Part shown: positions 1 to 8,296 of the stretch, piece after piece
Position numbering within the stretch: position 1 is the first letter of the stretch
Layout of the letters: each line of letters starts with the position of its first letter
Assembly (NCBI RefSeq): GCF_000224785.1
Contig: NZ_AGAV01000006.1
Location: forward strand, 20,354 to 84,353
Direction: 5' to 3'
DNA: 64,000 nucleotides
DNA from: Lentibacillus jeotgali
GTDB taxonomy: Bacteria; Bacillota; Bacilli; Bacillales; Amphibacillaceae
Made by a program: the position numbers and the translations under genes
The notes under the pieces: generated by a model
The model's database searches: none
The model's input: only the letters and a program-made list of their open reading frames with translations
Told to the model about the DNA's origin: nothing

Positions 1-1
1 G

Positions 2-418
2 TTTGACAGTTCGGATGCTTTTGCGATGATACGAGGCGGACATGTGGATGTTGCCGTTTTAGGTGCTCTGCAGGTAGGCCATTATGGAGAAATTGCCAAT
101 TGGGCTGTCCCTGGGAAAACGATTCTGGGAGTTGGTGGTGCAATGGATTTGGTAGCTGGTGTTAAAAAGATTATTCTGGCCTCGACTCATCAGTCAAAAA
201 ATGGAAATCCCAAACTGATAGATAAATTAACTTTTCCAAGCAGCGGTGCTAGAAAGGCAGATATGCTGGTTACCGAGCATGCTGTATTTAAATTTACATA
301 TGATGGCCCAGAGTTGGTTGAAATATTATCAGATATTTCAATTGGAGAATTGAGAAAAATTACGGGCACAGAATTCAAAGAAAAAATCACTACATCAGAG
401 GGGAAGGAGACTTGTTAA
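2..418 (+). CDS. 3-oxoacid CoA-transferase subunit B, 5' end missing
   Basis: C-terminal part of a class I CoA-transferase beta subunit. It moves CoA between an acyl-CoA and a free acid, usually as an alpha/beta pair. The frame is open from base 2 and starts with FDSSDAFAMIRGGHVDVAVL, a family-typical stretch, so the true start lies before the window. The conserved VPGK and GVGGAMDL segments follow. The stop codon overlaps the next start (TAATG), so it is translationally coupled to the 3-hydroxyacyl-CoA dehydrogenase. The alpha subunit is presumably just upstream. The neighbours suggest that it activates or releases a short-chain acid such as acetoacetate; the substrate is inferred. Confidence 0.88.
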   Translation, partial: FDSSDAFAMIRGGHVDVAVLGALQVGHYGEIANWAVPGKTILGVGGAMDLVAGVKKIILASTHQSKNGNPKLIDKLTFPSSGARKADMLVTEHAVFKFTYDGPELVEILSDISIGELRKITGTEFKEKITTSEGKETC

Positions 419-1263
419 TGAACCAAGTAACTGTCGTAGGTTCAGGCGTGATGGGAAAAGGAATCGCTTATACTTTTGCCATTTCCGGATTCAAAGTTTA
501 CGTAAATGACGTAAAAGAAGATATCCTTCAAAAATCGAAAATAGATATTGAACAACTGCTGGAGGGCAGTTTTAAAAAAGGGTTTATAGAAGAAACAGTC
601 TATCAGCAAGCGAAAGATAACCTTCAATTTGATACGAAACTGGAAACAGCAGTCAAGAATTCTGACATCGTAGTGGAGGCTGTGTTGGAAAATATAGACT
701 TGAAGATTCAGGTCTTTCAACAGCTGGATAAAATTTGTAAGCCTGAGGCAATCTTGGCTACAAATACTTCAACAATGAGCCCGACGGAAATTGGGGCACA
801 AACAAGTAGAGCCAACAAAGTAGTAGCGATGCATTTCTTTAATCCCGTTCATAAAATGAAGCTGATTGAGGTGATCCGCGGGCTTGATACATCGGATGAA
901 ACGGTTAGAAAAGTAAAGGAAGTTTCAAAGCGATTAAATAAAGAAGCAGTCGAAATAAATGAGTTTCCTGGGTTTGCTACTTCAAGAATGAATTGTCTCA
1001 TCGGGAATGAGGCAATGAACATGTTAATGGAGGGGGTGGCAAGTGCAGAGGATATTGATAAGGCGATGAAGCTTGGGCTAAATCATCCGATGGGACCACT
1101 GGAATTGGCTGATTTGGTCGGGTTGGATTCAAGACTACGCAACATGGAATACTTGCATGAAACGCTAGGTGAAAAGTACCGACCATCACCAATCCTATTA
1201 AAATATGTAAAAGCTGGAAGACTTGGTAAGAAAAGCGGTAGCGGCTTTTATAAATACTCATAA
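418..1263 (+). CDS. 3-hydroxyacyl-CoA (3-hydroxybutyryl-CoA) dehydrogenase
   Basis: NAD-dependent oxidation of L-3-hydroxyacyl-CoA to 3-ketoacyl-CoA, the third step of beta-oxidation. The 281-residue length is typical of the single-domain bacterial Hbd/MmgB type. A Rossmann motif GSGVMG lies at residues 8-13 and the catalytic His at about 139 in HFFNPV, and the C-terminal domain contains NHPMGPLELADLVGLD. The ATG at 418 is preferred over a TTG at 412: GGGGAAGGAGA ends seven bases upstream and the ATG overlaps the previous stop. It is the second gene of a five-gene operon in which every step of one beta-oxidation turn is present. Confidence 0.93.
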   Translation: MNQVTVVGSGVMGKGIAYTFAISGFKVYVNDVKEDILQKSKIDIEQLLEGSFKKGFIEETVYQQAKDNLQFDTKLETAVKNSDIVVEAVLENIDLKIQVFQQLDKICKPEAILATNTSTMSPTEIGAQTSRANKVVAMHFFNPVHKMKLIEVIRGLDTSDETVRKVKEVSKRLNKEAVEINEFPGFATSRMNCLIGNEAMNMLMEGVASAEDIDKAMKLGLNHPMGPLELADLVGLDSRLRNMEYLHETLGEKYRPSPILLKYVKAGRLGKKSGSGFYKYS

Positions 1264-1277
1264 AGAGGAGGAATTAG

Positions 1278-2060
1278 ATGAGCCAGGAAGGAAATGTACG
1301 TATCAAAAAGGAAGGGGGCATGTTCTGGTTGACATTGAACCGGCCGGGAGCCCGTAATGCCCTGGATACAGCGATGCTGTCGGAAATTGGGCAGGCAATC
1401 GATGAAGCTGAAAGGGACGATACGATAAAAGTAGTAATGGTGAAAGGAGAAGGGGAAAAATCTTTTGCTTCAGGAGCAGATATAAAACAGTTATATGACA
1501 AACAACCGCTTGAAGCATTATTACCTGGTATGCAAGCGCTTTACGACAAAATTGAAAGCTTAAACAAGGCTACGATCGCATTAGTTGACGGCTATGCATT
1601 AGGTGGCGGTTGTGAGTTGGCGATGGCTTGTGACATACGTATTGCTTCCAAAAAAGCAAAATTCGGCCTTCCGGAACTGAACTTAGGAATCATTCCGGGG
1701 GCAGGCGGAACACAGCGTATGGCAAGAATGATTGGAAAAGGCAGAACACTGGATATGATATTGACTGGAAAAATGATTGATGGCCGGGAAGCTGAGCGAA
1801 TTGGTTTAGTGAACTATTTCGTTCAGGAGGAGGAAAGTTTAATAGATAAAGCAAAAACGGTCGCAGGAGAAATTTTGAAAAAAGGTCCTGTTGCCATCCA
1901 GATTGCGAAAATGGCTGTTCATAAGGGATATGATATGGATGAAGGAACAGCAATGTGGCTGGAAAAGCTGTCACAGGCAGTTGTTTTTGGAACAGAAGAT
2001 AAAAAAGAAGGAACAAAGGCATTTATTGAGAAACGAAAAGCTAAATTCCAAAACAGATAA
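1278..2060 (+). CDS. enoyl-CoA hydratase/isomerase
   Basis: Crotonase-fold enzyme of 260 residues hydrating trans-2-enoyl-CoA to 3-hydroxyacyl-CoA. The oxyanion-hole segments SFASGADIKQL (about 62-72) and ALGGGCELAM (about 107-116) are present, and both catalytic glutamates are visible, Glu113 in GGGCE and Glu133 in LPELNLG. This argues for a true hydratase rather than a degenerate family member. AGGAGG lies just before the ATG. It sits between the 3-hydroxyacyl-CoA dehydrogenase and the acyl-CoA dehydrogenase with short gaps, so co-transcription is very likely. Confidence 0.92.
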   Translation: MSQEGNVRIKKEGGMFWLTLNRPGARNALDTAMLSEIGQAIDEAERDDTIKVVMVKGEGEKSFASGADIKQLYDKQPLEALLPGMQALYDKIESLNKATIALVDGYALGGGCELAMACDIRIASKKAKFGLPELNLGIIPGAGGTQRMARMIGKGRTLDMILTGKMIDGREAERIGLVNYFVQEEESLIDKAKTVAGEILKKGPVAIQIAKMAVHKGYDMDEGTAMWLEKLSQAVVFGTEDKKEGTKAFIEKRKAKFQNR

Positions 2061-2078
2061 AGTAGGAGGGACATCATA

Positions 2079-3239
2079 GTGGATTTTAATTTACCAGAGG
2101 AAATTGAATTTTTACGTGAAAACGTACGAAAGTTTGTAAAAGATGAGGTCGAACCAGTTGCAATGGACATTGAAGAAAATAATGAAATTCCGGAAAAAAT
2201 AATCAAACAGTCCAAAGAAATGGGGTTATTCAGCTTAAGCATCCCAGAAGAATACGGCGGACTCGGTCTTGATATGGTGGGCAAGTCAGCTATATTTGAA
2301 GAACTTGGAAAAACACACAATGGATTCACAACGCTGATAGGTGCGCATAATGGTATCGGCAGTGCTGGCATTGTCGAGCTTGGGAATGAAGAACAAAAAC
2401 AGAAATACCTGCCGAAAATGGCAACTGGAGAATGGATTGGTGCTTTTGCATTGACTGAGCCTACTGCAGGATCGAATGCAGCCAACCTGAAAACAACCGC
2501 TGAGAAAAAGGGAGATAAATATATAATTAATGGTTCCAAGCATTACATTACAAATGCAGTTGATGCTAACGTATTTACTGTTATGGCAGTTACAGATTCT
2601 TCTAAAGGAGCCAAGGGCATCACGTCATTCATTGTTGAGAAGGATTTTCCTGGTTTTACCTTAGGAAACGTTGAAGAGAAAATGGGACTTCGGGGTTCAC
2701 ATTCTGCTGAACTGTTTTTTGAAGATATGGAAGTTCCTACTGAAAATGTGCTTGGTGAAGAAGGGCAGGGATATGTAAATGCACTGAAGATTTTAGCAAA
2801 TGGACGTGCCGGTCTCGCCGCACGGAATCTGGGTTCATGCGATAAACTATTGGAGCATTGTTTAAGCTATGCCAACGAACGAGAACAGTTCGGAAAGCCG
2901 CTCTTGGAAATCCAAACCGTACAAAATATGCTCGCTGATATCAGCCTGCAAATTGAAACCTTGCGTTCACTTACTTATCGTGTCGCATGGATGACAGATC
3001 AAAAACAAAGAGTCGTGAAAGAAGCGGCTATTGCAAAACTATATGGCTCGGAAGTCTACAATAATATAGCTGACCTTGCTGTTCAGATTCATGGTGGTAT
3101 CGGTTATATGAAGGACTATCCAATTGAACGGTATTATCGCGATGCACGTATTACCAAAATCTATGAAGGTACATCAGAGATTCAGCGTAATATTATCTCA
3201 GGTGAGTTAATTCGTGAATTGAAAAGAAAGGAAGGATAG
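2079..3239 (+). CDS. acyl-CoA dehydrogenase, short-chain type
   Basis: FAD enzyme of 386 residues that makes the 2,3-double bond of acyl-CoA and passes electrons to ETF. The ACAD signature segments are ALTEPTAGSNAAN near 140, GSKHYITNA, and near the C-terminus the catalytic-Glu motif IYEGTSEIQRNII, typical of short/medium-chain enzymes. The start is GTG at 2079 with AGGAGGG eight bases upstream. It lies between the hydratase and the thiolase; the thiolase starts one base after its stop. It is similar to the ACAD at 8297 and probably paralogous. Confidence 0.93.
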   Translation: MDFNLPEEIEFLRENVRKFVKDEVEPVAMDIEENNEIPEKIIKQSKEMGLFSLSIPEEYGGLGLDMVGKSAIFEELGKTHNGFTTLIGAHNGIGSAGIVELGNEEQKQKYLPKMATGEWIGAFALTEPTAGSNAANLKTTAEKKGDKYIINGSKHYITNAVDANVFTVMAVTDSSKGAKGITSFIVEKDFPGFTLGNVEEKMGLRGSHSAELFFEDMEVPTENVLGEEGQGYVNALKILANGRAGLAARNLGSCDKLLEHCLSYANEREQFGKPLLEIQTVQNMLADISLQIETLRSLTYRVAWMTDQKQRVVKEAAIAKLYGSEVYNNIADLAVQIHGGIGYMKDYPIERYYRDARITKIYEGTSEIQRNIISGELIRELKRKEG

Positions 3240-3240
3240 T

Positions 3241-4428
3241 ATGCAAGAATCCTATATTATAGGCTCTGTGCGTACAGCAGTCGGGAAAATGGGAGGATCA
3301 CTGAAAAATGTTACATCTGATTACTTGGGAGAGGAAGTGATCCGGGAAGTGTTGACCCGGTTCGGACCTGAAGTGAATGTGGATGAAGTCATTCTGGGAC
3401 AGGCCAAGCAAAATCAGGACCATTCAAACGTTGCAAGAGTTGCAGCATTGCGGGCAGATTTGCCGGAAACTGTCAGTGGATACACGGTGCATAGACAATG
3501 CGGTTCAGGTTTGCAGGCAATCAATAATGCCGATATGCAACTCAAACTTGGGTTTTCTGATGTTATTATTGCGGGCGGTTCCGAAAGCATGAGCACTGCT
3601 CCCTTCTATTTGAGAAATGCACGTTATGGCTACAATGCCGGAAATGGCGCATTGGTGGACCCAAATACAGAAAGTCAGCCGGGTTCACAGCCAAGAGATG
3701 TATATGGCGACTTGACAATGGGACTGACTGCCGAGAATCTTGCTGAGAAGTATAGTATATCCAGGGAGGAACAGGATGAGTTTGCTCATCGCAGTCAAGT
3801 ATTGGCAGATAAAGCAATCAACGAAGGAAGATTCAAAGATGAAATTGTACCTTATGAAGTGAAAGAGCGAAAAAATACGTTCACTTTTGATACAGATGAG
3901 CACCCAAGACTTACCTCTCCGGAAAAGTTGGCAAAACTTCCGGCCGTGTTTAAAGAAGGTGGGAGCGTCACCCCTGGTAATGCTAGTGGACGAAATGATG
4001 GGGCGGCTGCGCTTTTAATGATGAATAAGGAAAAGGCAGATTACTATGGTCTGAAGCCAAAAGCGAAAATTATTGCGCAGGCTGTAAGTGGCGTTTCACC
4101 GGACATAATGGGAATTGGCCCTGTGGAATCGACAAAAAAAGTTTTAGAACAGGGTGGCCTCTCATTGGATGATATTGGACTTGTGGAATTAAATGAGGCA
4201 TTTGCGGCGCAGTCGATTGCAGTTATCCGGGAATTAGGCCTGGATTTGGATCGGGTTAATGTAAATGGCGGTGCCATTGCACTGGGACATCCGATAGGGG
4301 CTACTGGTGCAATTATCACCACGAAATTGCTTTATGAAATGGAAAGAATAGGAGAAAAATATGGGCTTGTCACACTTTGCATTGGTGGGGGTCAAGGTAT
4401 TTCAAGTATAATTGAATATCTGGAATGA
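3241..4428 (+). CDS. acetyl-CoA C-acyltransferase (thiolase)
   Basis: Thiolase of 395 residues that cleaves 3-ketoacyl-CoA to acetyl-CoA and a shortened acyl-CoA (or acts as acetoacetyl-CoA thiolase). Active-site residues are all visible: nucleophilic Cys87 in HRQCGSG, His350 in ALGHPIGATG and Cys380 in LCIGGGQG. It is the last gene of the operon; a perfect 10-bp stem follows directly. A second thiolase at 24675 keeps the same residues at nearly the same positions, so the region carries two complete thiolytic steps. Confidence 0.94.
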   Translation: MQESYIIGSVRTAVGKMGGSLKNVTSDYLGEEVIREVLTRFGPEVNVDEVILGQAKQNQDHSNVARVAALRADLPETVSGYTVHRQCGSGLQAINNADMQLKLGFSDVIIAGGSESMSTAPFYLRNARYGYNAGNGALVDPNTESQPGSQPRDVYGDLTMGLTAENLAEKYSISREEQDEFAHRSQVLADKAINEGRFKDEIVPYEVKERKNTFTFDTDEHPRLTSPEKLAKLPAVFKEGGSVTPGNASGRNDGAAALLMMNKEKADYYGLKPKAKIIAQAVSGVSPDIMGIGPVESTKKVLEQGGLSLDDIGLVELNEAFAAQSIAVIRELGLDLDRVNVNGGAIALGHPIGATGAIITTKLLYEMERIGEKYGLVTLCIGGGQGISSIIEYLE

Positions 4429-4431
4429 CAA

Positions 4432-4462
4432 AAATGGCTGGTATTTAATTTGCCAGCCATTT
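4432..4462 (+). terminator. hairpin ending the first operon
   Basis: Perfect 10-bp inverted repeat, AAATGGCTGG paired with CCAGCCATTT around an 11-base loop, starting three bases after the thiolase stop. There is no long T-tract, so it may be a weak terminator or an mRNA 3'-end stabiliser. Confidence 0.6.
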
Positions 4463-4503
4463 GTAAGATAAACACAGCATCTATTGATTTTTTGATTCTT
4501 TTT

Positions 4504-4518
4504 ACTTTAATTTAAAGT
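4504..4518. promoter_or_regulatory. palindrome upstream of the IclR gene (possible operator)
   Basis: ACTTTAA-T-TTAAAGT, a perfect 7-bp dyad around one base, in the 197-base gap between the thiolase and the IclR gene. IclR proteins often bind such AT-rich dyads near their own promoter. The sequence shows only the symmetry; binding is inferred. Confidence 0.35.
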
Positions 4519-4625
4519 TAATATAAGTAGAATGCATATTTCACATTTTGGAATAAAAGATATCTGTATGAATTTGAAAGCCAATGAATTAATCTAGACA
4601 TATTTAAGGTGGAGAATGATCGTAA

Positions 4626-5396
4626 ATGAGTCAAAGTCTGTTGAAGGCTATTAAAATATTGGATTGTTTTGACGGGAATAGGGACCTGTCTTTGATGAAC
4701 TTGGTCGAGATATCCGGATTGCCGAAGACGACCGTTTACCGGCTGGTGTCTTCACTGGAGCAGGCCGGATTGCTTGTAAAGATCAAACGCTCGGGTCTTG
4801 ACGTGAAGTATAGGATGGGTCTCAAATTTTTGGAACTGGGTAATAAAGTTAGCGAACAGTTGGAATATAGAAAAATCGCTCTTCCTTATATGAGGACATT
4901 GAACAATGAATTAAATGAACTTGTATATTTGGCAGTGATTGAAGGGGATGAAGCAGTCTATGTCGAACAACTAAACAGTACCAAACCCGTAAGGCTCGTT
5001 ATAAAAGTAGGTAGAAGATCACCGCTTTATGCTGGATCTGCCCCAAAGCTACTGCTTGCATTTATGGGTTCGGATGATATAGAAGAGTACTTGAAGGATC
5101 TTGATATGGAAAAATTCACAGATAACACCATTTATGATAAGCAGAAATTAAAGGATGAACTAAAGCTGATTCGGGAGAGGGGATATTCCATTAGCCAGGC
5201 TGAGCGCTTTGAAGAAACGATGGGATTCTCCTATCCTGTCCGGGATTATAGTGGTAAAGTCATCGCCTCGCTTGGGGTAAGTATACCGGTAACCGACTAT
5301 TCACCTGAACGGGAGAAAGTCATTCTTGAAAATATTAAAAAGTCGGCAGAGCATGTTTCTGTGGAATTAGGCTATGTCCAAGATTTACAAGGATGA
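4626..5396 (+). CDS. IclR-family transcriptional regulator
   Basis: 256 residues. The N-terminal winged helix-turn-helix (about 1-65) has MNLVEISGLPKTTVYRLVSS as recognition region, followed by the IclR effector domain (about 80-250) with YVEQLNS and the late GVSIPV segment. IclR proteins usually sense aromatic or small carboxylic acids and control adjacent catabolic operons. It stands downstream of the first beta-oxidation operon and 31 bases before the sigma-54 activator gene, so the pair may control blocks A and B; that target is inferred. Confidence 0.9.
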   Translation: MSQSLLKAIKILDCFDGNRDLSLMNLVEISGLPKTTVYRLVSSLEQAGLLVKIKRSGLDVKYRMGLKFLELGNKVSEQLEYRKIALPYMRTLNNELNELVYLAVIEGDEAVYVEQLNSTKPVRLVIKVGRRSPLYAGSAPKLLLAFMGSDDIEEYLKDLDMEKFTDNTIYDKQKLKDELKLIRERGYSISQAERFEETMGFSYPVRDYSGKVIASLGVSIPVTDYSPEREKVILENIKKSAEHVSVELGYVQDLQG

Positions 5397-5427
5397 CTGG
5401 TTCTTGGTTCTAAAAGGAGGAGCTGAT

Positions 5428-7089
5428 ATGGAAAGTAATCATTCCATAGAAATAATTCCATTCCCGGGGATCGTTTTGGATGAAGATGGTCGGGTTGTTA
5501 CGTTTAACTCCTTGATGTTATCGCTTATAGCAGGAATGGAAGCTTGTAAACAAATATCGGATATTTTTTCTGTATGGAATAAAATACCGGGCTCAAACTT
5601 AGTGGATGCGGTCTATAAGGGAAAGTCTTTCCTATTTATCGAGACCAGTGGGAAACAAGGGCAGCTTTTTATTGGTATTGAAACAGATATTTTGGTCGAT
5701 TTAAGGATGCGGAATAAAGAACTGGAAAGTTTGAATAGGGATTTGGATGCGGTGATAGAAAACTCATATGATGGAATTTATATTACGAATAATAAAGGTG
5801 ATACTTGGAAGACAAACTCAGCCATCGAACGAATAACTGGTATACCAAAGGAGTATTACCTGAACAAAAATGTAGATGAACTTGTAGACCGAGGTATCTT
5901 AAAAAATTCCGTCACCAAAAAAGTGGTGGAATTCGGGAGAACGGTATCTTATGTACAGAAGAATTACGAGGGAAAAGAAACACTTTTAACAGGAACTCCT
6001 GTATTTAATGAGGAAGATGAAGTTGAAAAAATCGTAACCAATATCAGAGACCTGTCTGACCTGAATGAACTGCAGGAGGAACTAACGAAACTGAACCAAC
6101 TGAACGACAGGTATAAGAAGGAACTGTCCCATTTGAAAAAAAAGCATGTACAGCTGAATGGAATTGTAACTCAAAGCAGTCAAATGAAAGCGATTTATGA
6201 AACGGCAGAAAGGATTGCGGATATAAATGCCACTGTTCTTATTTTAGGAGAAACCGGAGTGGGAAAGGATGTACTGGCAAAATACATCTATGAAGAAGGT
6301 GCACGCTCCAAGGAAGGAGAGTTTTTGAAAATCAACTGTGGTGCAATACCCGCGGATTTACTGGAATCGGAATTATTTGGTTATGAACCAGGAGCGTTTA
6401 CCGGTGCAAGCCAAAAAGGAAAACCAGGGATGTTTGAGGTAGCTGATAAAGGTATATTGTTTATGGATGAAGTTGGAGAACTGCCTATAAACCTTCAGAT
6501 TAAATTGCTCCAGGTTCTCCAGGAAGGTGAGATTCAAAGAGTCGGGGGACTCCAAACGAAGAAAGTCGACGTAAGAATAATTGCTGCCACCAACAGGAAT
6601 CTGGAGAAGATGGTGGCTGAAGGAGATTTTCGTGAAGATTTGTATTACAGGTTGAAAGTTATACCTTTCTATGTTCCGCCTTTGAGAGAAAGAAGGGATG
6701 ATATTCAGCCTTTAGTAAGATTATTCCTTAATCAGGTGAACAATAAGTACCAATTGAAAAAAGAATTCGGTCAAAACTTGAAGGAATTCTTGCTTTTCTA
6801 TGAATGGCCGGGAAATATCCGGGAACTTTATAATCTTATTGAAAGAATGGCTGTAACGGGAAAAAGTGATAAGATTCTTTTGAAAGATCTCCCACCTGAA
6901 TATTATCCGAATGAGCAAGAAACGAACGAAATTATCTCACTAAAGGAAGCTACTGAAGCCAAGGAAAAGGAAATCATTTCATCTGCAGTTAAAAAACTTC
7001 AAAATACGTATGAGGTAGCAAGAGTATTAAAAACAAGCCAGCCTACTATTGTACGGAAGATGAAAAAGTATAAAATTAATTTCAACTAA
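5428..7089 (+). CDS. sigma-54-dependent enhancer-binding activator with PAS domain
   Basis: Bacterial enhancer-binding protein of 553 residues that remodels RNA polymerase-sigma-54 by ATP hydrolysis. Domains in order: an unclassified N-terminal sensor (1-90), a PAS domain (about 105-210), a coiled linker (215-240), an AAA+ module with Walker A GETGVGKD (274-281), the sigma-54 contact loop GAFTGA (322-327) and Walker B ILFMDE (343-348), then a Fis-type helix-turn-helix at the C-terminus (EVARVLKTSQPTIVRKMKK). The ATG at 5428 is chosen because AAAGGAGG ends seven bases upstream; a longer frame from 5374 overlaps the IclR gene and lacks a good ribosome site. The only clear sigma-54 promoter in the window lies at 8242, so that operon is its likely target. 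Confidence 0.93.
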   Translation: MESNHSIEIIPFPGIVLDEDGRVVTFNSLMLSLIAGMEACKQISDIFSVWNKIPGSNLVDAVYKGKSFLFIETSGKQGQLFIGIETDILVDLRMRNKELESLNRDLDAVIENSYDGIYITNNKGDTWKTNSAIERITGIPKEYYLNKNVDELVDRGILKNSVTKKVVEFGRTVSYVQKNYEGKETLLTGTPVFNEEDEVEKIVTNIRDLSDLNELQEELTKLNQLNDRYKKELSHLKKKHVQLNGIVTQSSQMKAIYETAERIADINATVLILGETGVGKDVLAKYIYEEGARSKEGEFLKINCGAIPADLLESELFGYEPGAFTGASQKGKPGMFEVADKGILFMDEVGELPINLQIKLLQVLQEGEIQRVGGLQTKKVDVRIIAATNRNLEKMVAEGDFREDLYYRLKVIPFYVPPLRERRDDIQPLVRLFLNQVNNKYQLKKEFGQNLKEFLLFYEWPGNIRELYNLIERMAVTGKSDKILLKDLPPEYYPNEQETNEIISLKEATEAKEKEIISSAVKKLQNTYEVARVLKTSQPTIVRKMKKYKINFN

Positions 7090-7109
7090 TCTAAAAAGGG
7101 GGAGAAACC

Positions 7110-8024
7110 ATGAAAATTGGTGTAGCTGGAGCAGGTGCTGTAGGCAGTTTCTTTGGCGCTTTATTGCATAAAGGTGGCCATGATGTCATATTTCTTGCAA
7201 GGGGAAAGCAACTGGAAAAATTGAGCGAACAGGGGTTGTCCATCCAAGGAGAGTCCGGGAACTTACATATTGGTGGAGAGTTTACGGAAGATCCATATGG
7301 ACTGGCGCAATCGGATCTTATATTATTCTGTGTTAAATCCAATGATACAGAACAAATGGCTAAACAACTCCTTCCTATCCTAAAAGAGGGCTCAGCTGTG
7401 CTAACAGTACAAAATGGAGTAGATAATGAAGAAAAGCTACAGAGAATTTTCGGGGCTAATCGATTACTCTCAGCTGCAACGTATGTTCAAGTATTCATGG
7501 AAGCCCCGGGACAGGTACGCCAGAGGGGAAGAGTAAAGTTGGTTATAGGTGAAGTGGAGTCCAGGGCTTCAGGAAAAGCGAAAATGATGACAGAAGAGAT
7601 TCGTTCAGCCGGTATTGATGCTAAGTATTCTAGTAATATACTGGAACGGAAATGGAAAAAGCTGCTTTGGAATATTACTTTCAATCCTTTATCTGCGATG
7701 GTTGAGGTAAAGGTAGGGGAGATTCTTGATTCATCACCGTTACGAAAGACTGCAGAGAACATATGCAGGGAGGCATTGGCGACTGCTGCTGCAACAGGAA
7801 TGATTGTTGATCAGGAGAAGGCTTTTTCGACCATCTTTTCAAATGCTGAATTGGCAAGAAGTCATCAAACTTCGATGTTACAGGATCGTCAACAGGGCAA
7901 GGAAATGGAAGTTGAGTCCATGTGTGGATATGTCGTCAGAAAAGCTCAAAAGTTAGGGGTGGCTACCCCAACACTAGAAACAATTTATCACCTGCTTACC
8001 TTTATGAATGAAAAAAATCAGTAA
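7110..8024 (+). CDS. ketopantoate reductase family (2-dehydropantoate 2-reductase-like)
   Basis: 304 residues. An N-terminal Rossmann motif GAGAVGSFFGALL binds NADPH, and the C-terminal helical domain contains KWKKLLWNITFNPLSA with the conserved catalytic Lys and Asn. The family reduces 2-oxo acids such as ketopantoate. A pantothenate role is possible, but its position between a catabolic regulator and a sigma-54 promoter suggests reduction of a 2-oxo acid of the catabolic pathway. The ribosome site is AAAAAGGGGGAG. The 272-base gap downstream holds the sigma-54 control region. Confidence 0.82.
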   Translation: MKIGVAGAGAVGSFFGALLHKGGHDVIFLARGKQLEKLSEQGLSIQGESGNLHIGGEFTEDPYGLAQSDLILFCVKSNDTEQMAKQLLPILKEGSAVLTVQNGVDNEEKLQRIFGANRLLSAATYVQVFMEAPGQVRQRGRVKLVIGEVESRASGKAKMMTEEIRSAGIDAKYSSNILERKWKKLLWNITFNPLSAMVEVKVGEILDSSPLRKTAENICREALATAAATGMIVDQEKAFSTIFSNAELARSHQTSMLQDRQQGKEMEVESMCGYVVRKAQKLGVATPTLETIYHLLTFMNEKNQ

Positions 8025-8057
8025 ACTATTTAACCTGTCTGTGAGGTTTATTTATTG

Positions 8058-8143
8058 CGTAACGATTCATTATTGAATGGATTGATTCAATAATGAATCG
8101 TTACGGATTAGTCATTTTGTGGATTATTAATTCAATTATGAAT
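8058..8143. promoter_or_regulatory. three-dyad upstream activator sequence
   Basis: Three 14-bp dyads of the form ATTCA-N4-TGAAT lie at 8065-8078 (spacer TTAT), 8085-8098 (ATAA) and 8130-8143 (ATTA). The first two also sit in a perfect 21-bp inverted repeat (8058-8078 with 8085-8105, 6-base loop), so the same DNA could form a terminator hairpin for the upstream gene. Centre spacings are 20 and 45 bases. The last dyad is about 108 bases before the -24 element, a normal distance for an enhancer-binding protein. The likely ligand is the activator at 5428. Confidence 0.72.
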
Positions 8144-8201
8144 TATTAGACGTAATAATTAAACTATGAATAAACAAGCTGAAATTTTTTATCCCCATGA
8201 A

Positions 8202-8215
8202 TGAAAGCGTTTCCT
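8202..8215. promoter_or_regulatory. cre box (CcpA catabolite repression)
   Basis: TGAAAGCGTTTCCT matches every position of the Bacillus cre consensus TGWAARCGYTWNCW. It sits between the activator dyads and the sigma-54 promoter, where CcpA could block DNA looping when preferred sugars are present. Confidence 0.7.
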
Positions 8216-8241
8216 AACGCCGTTGTCTTGTTTTGAAATGG

Positions 8242-8258
8242 TTGGCATGATTTTTGCT
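8242..8258 (+). promoter_or_regulatory. sigma-54 (-24/-12) promoter
   Basis: TTGGCATGATTTTTGCT contains the invariant GG (8244-8245) and GC (8256-8257) with exactly ten bases between them. Transcription would start near 8269, about 28 bases before the ACAD start at 8297. It drives block B. Confidence 0.85.
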
Positions 8259-8296
8259 TTTAATATTAATGAAAACCCTTATAAGGAGGAATAATC

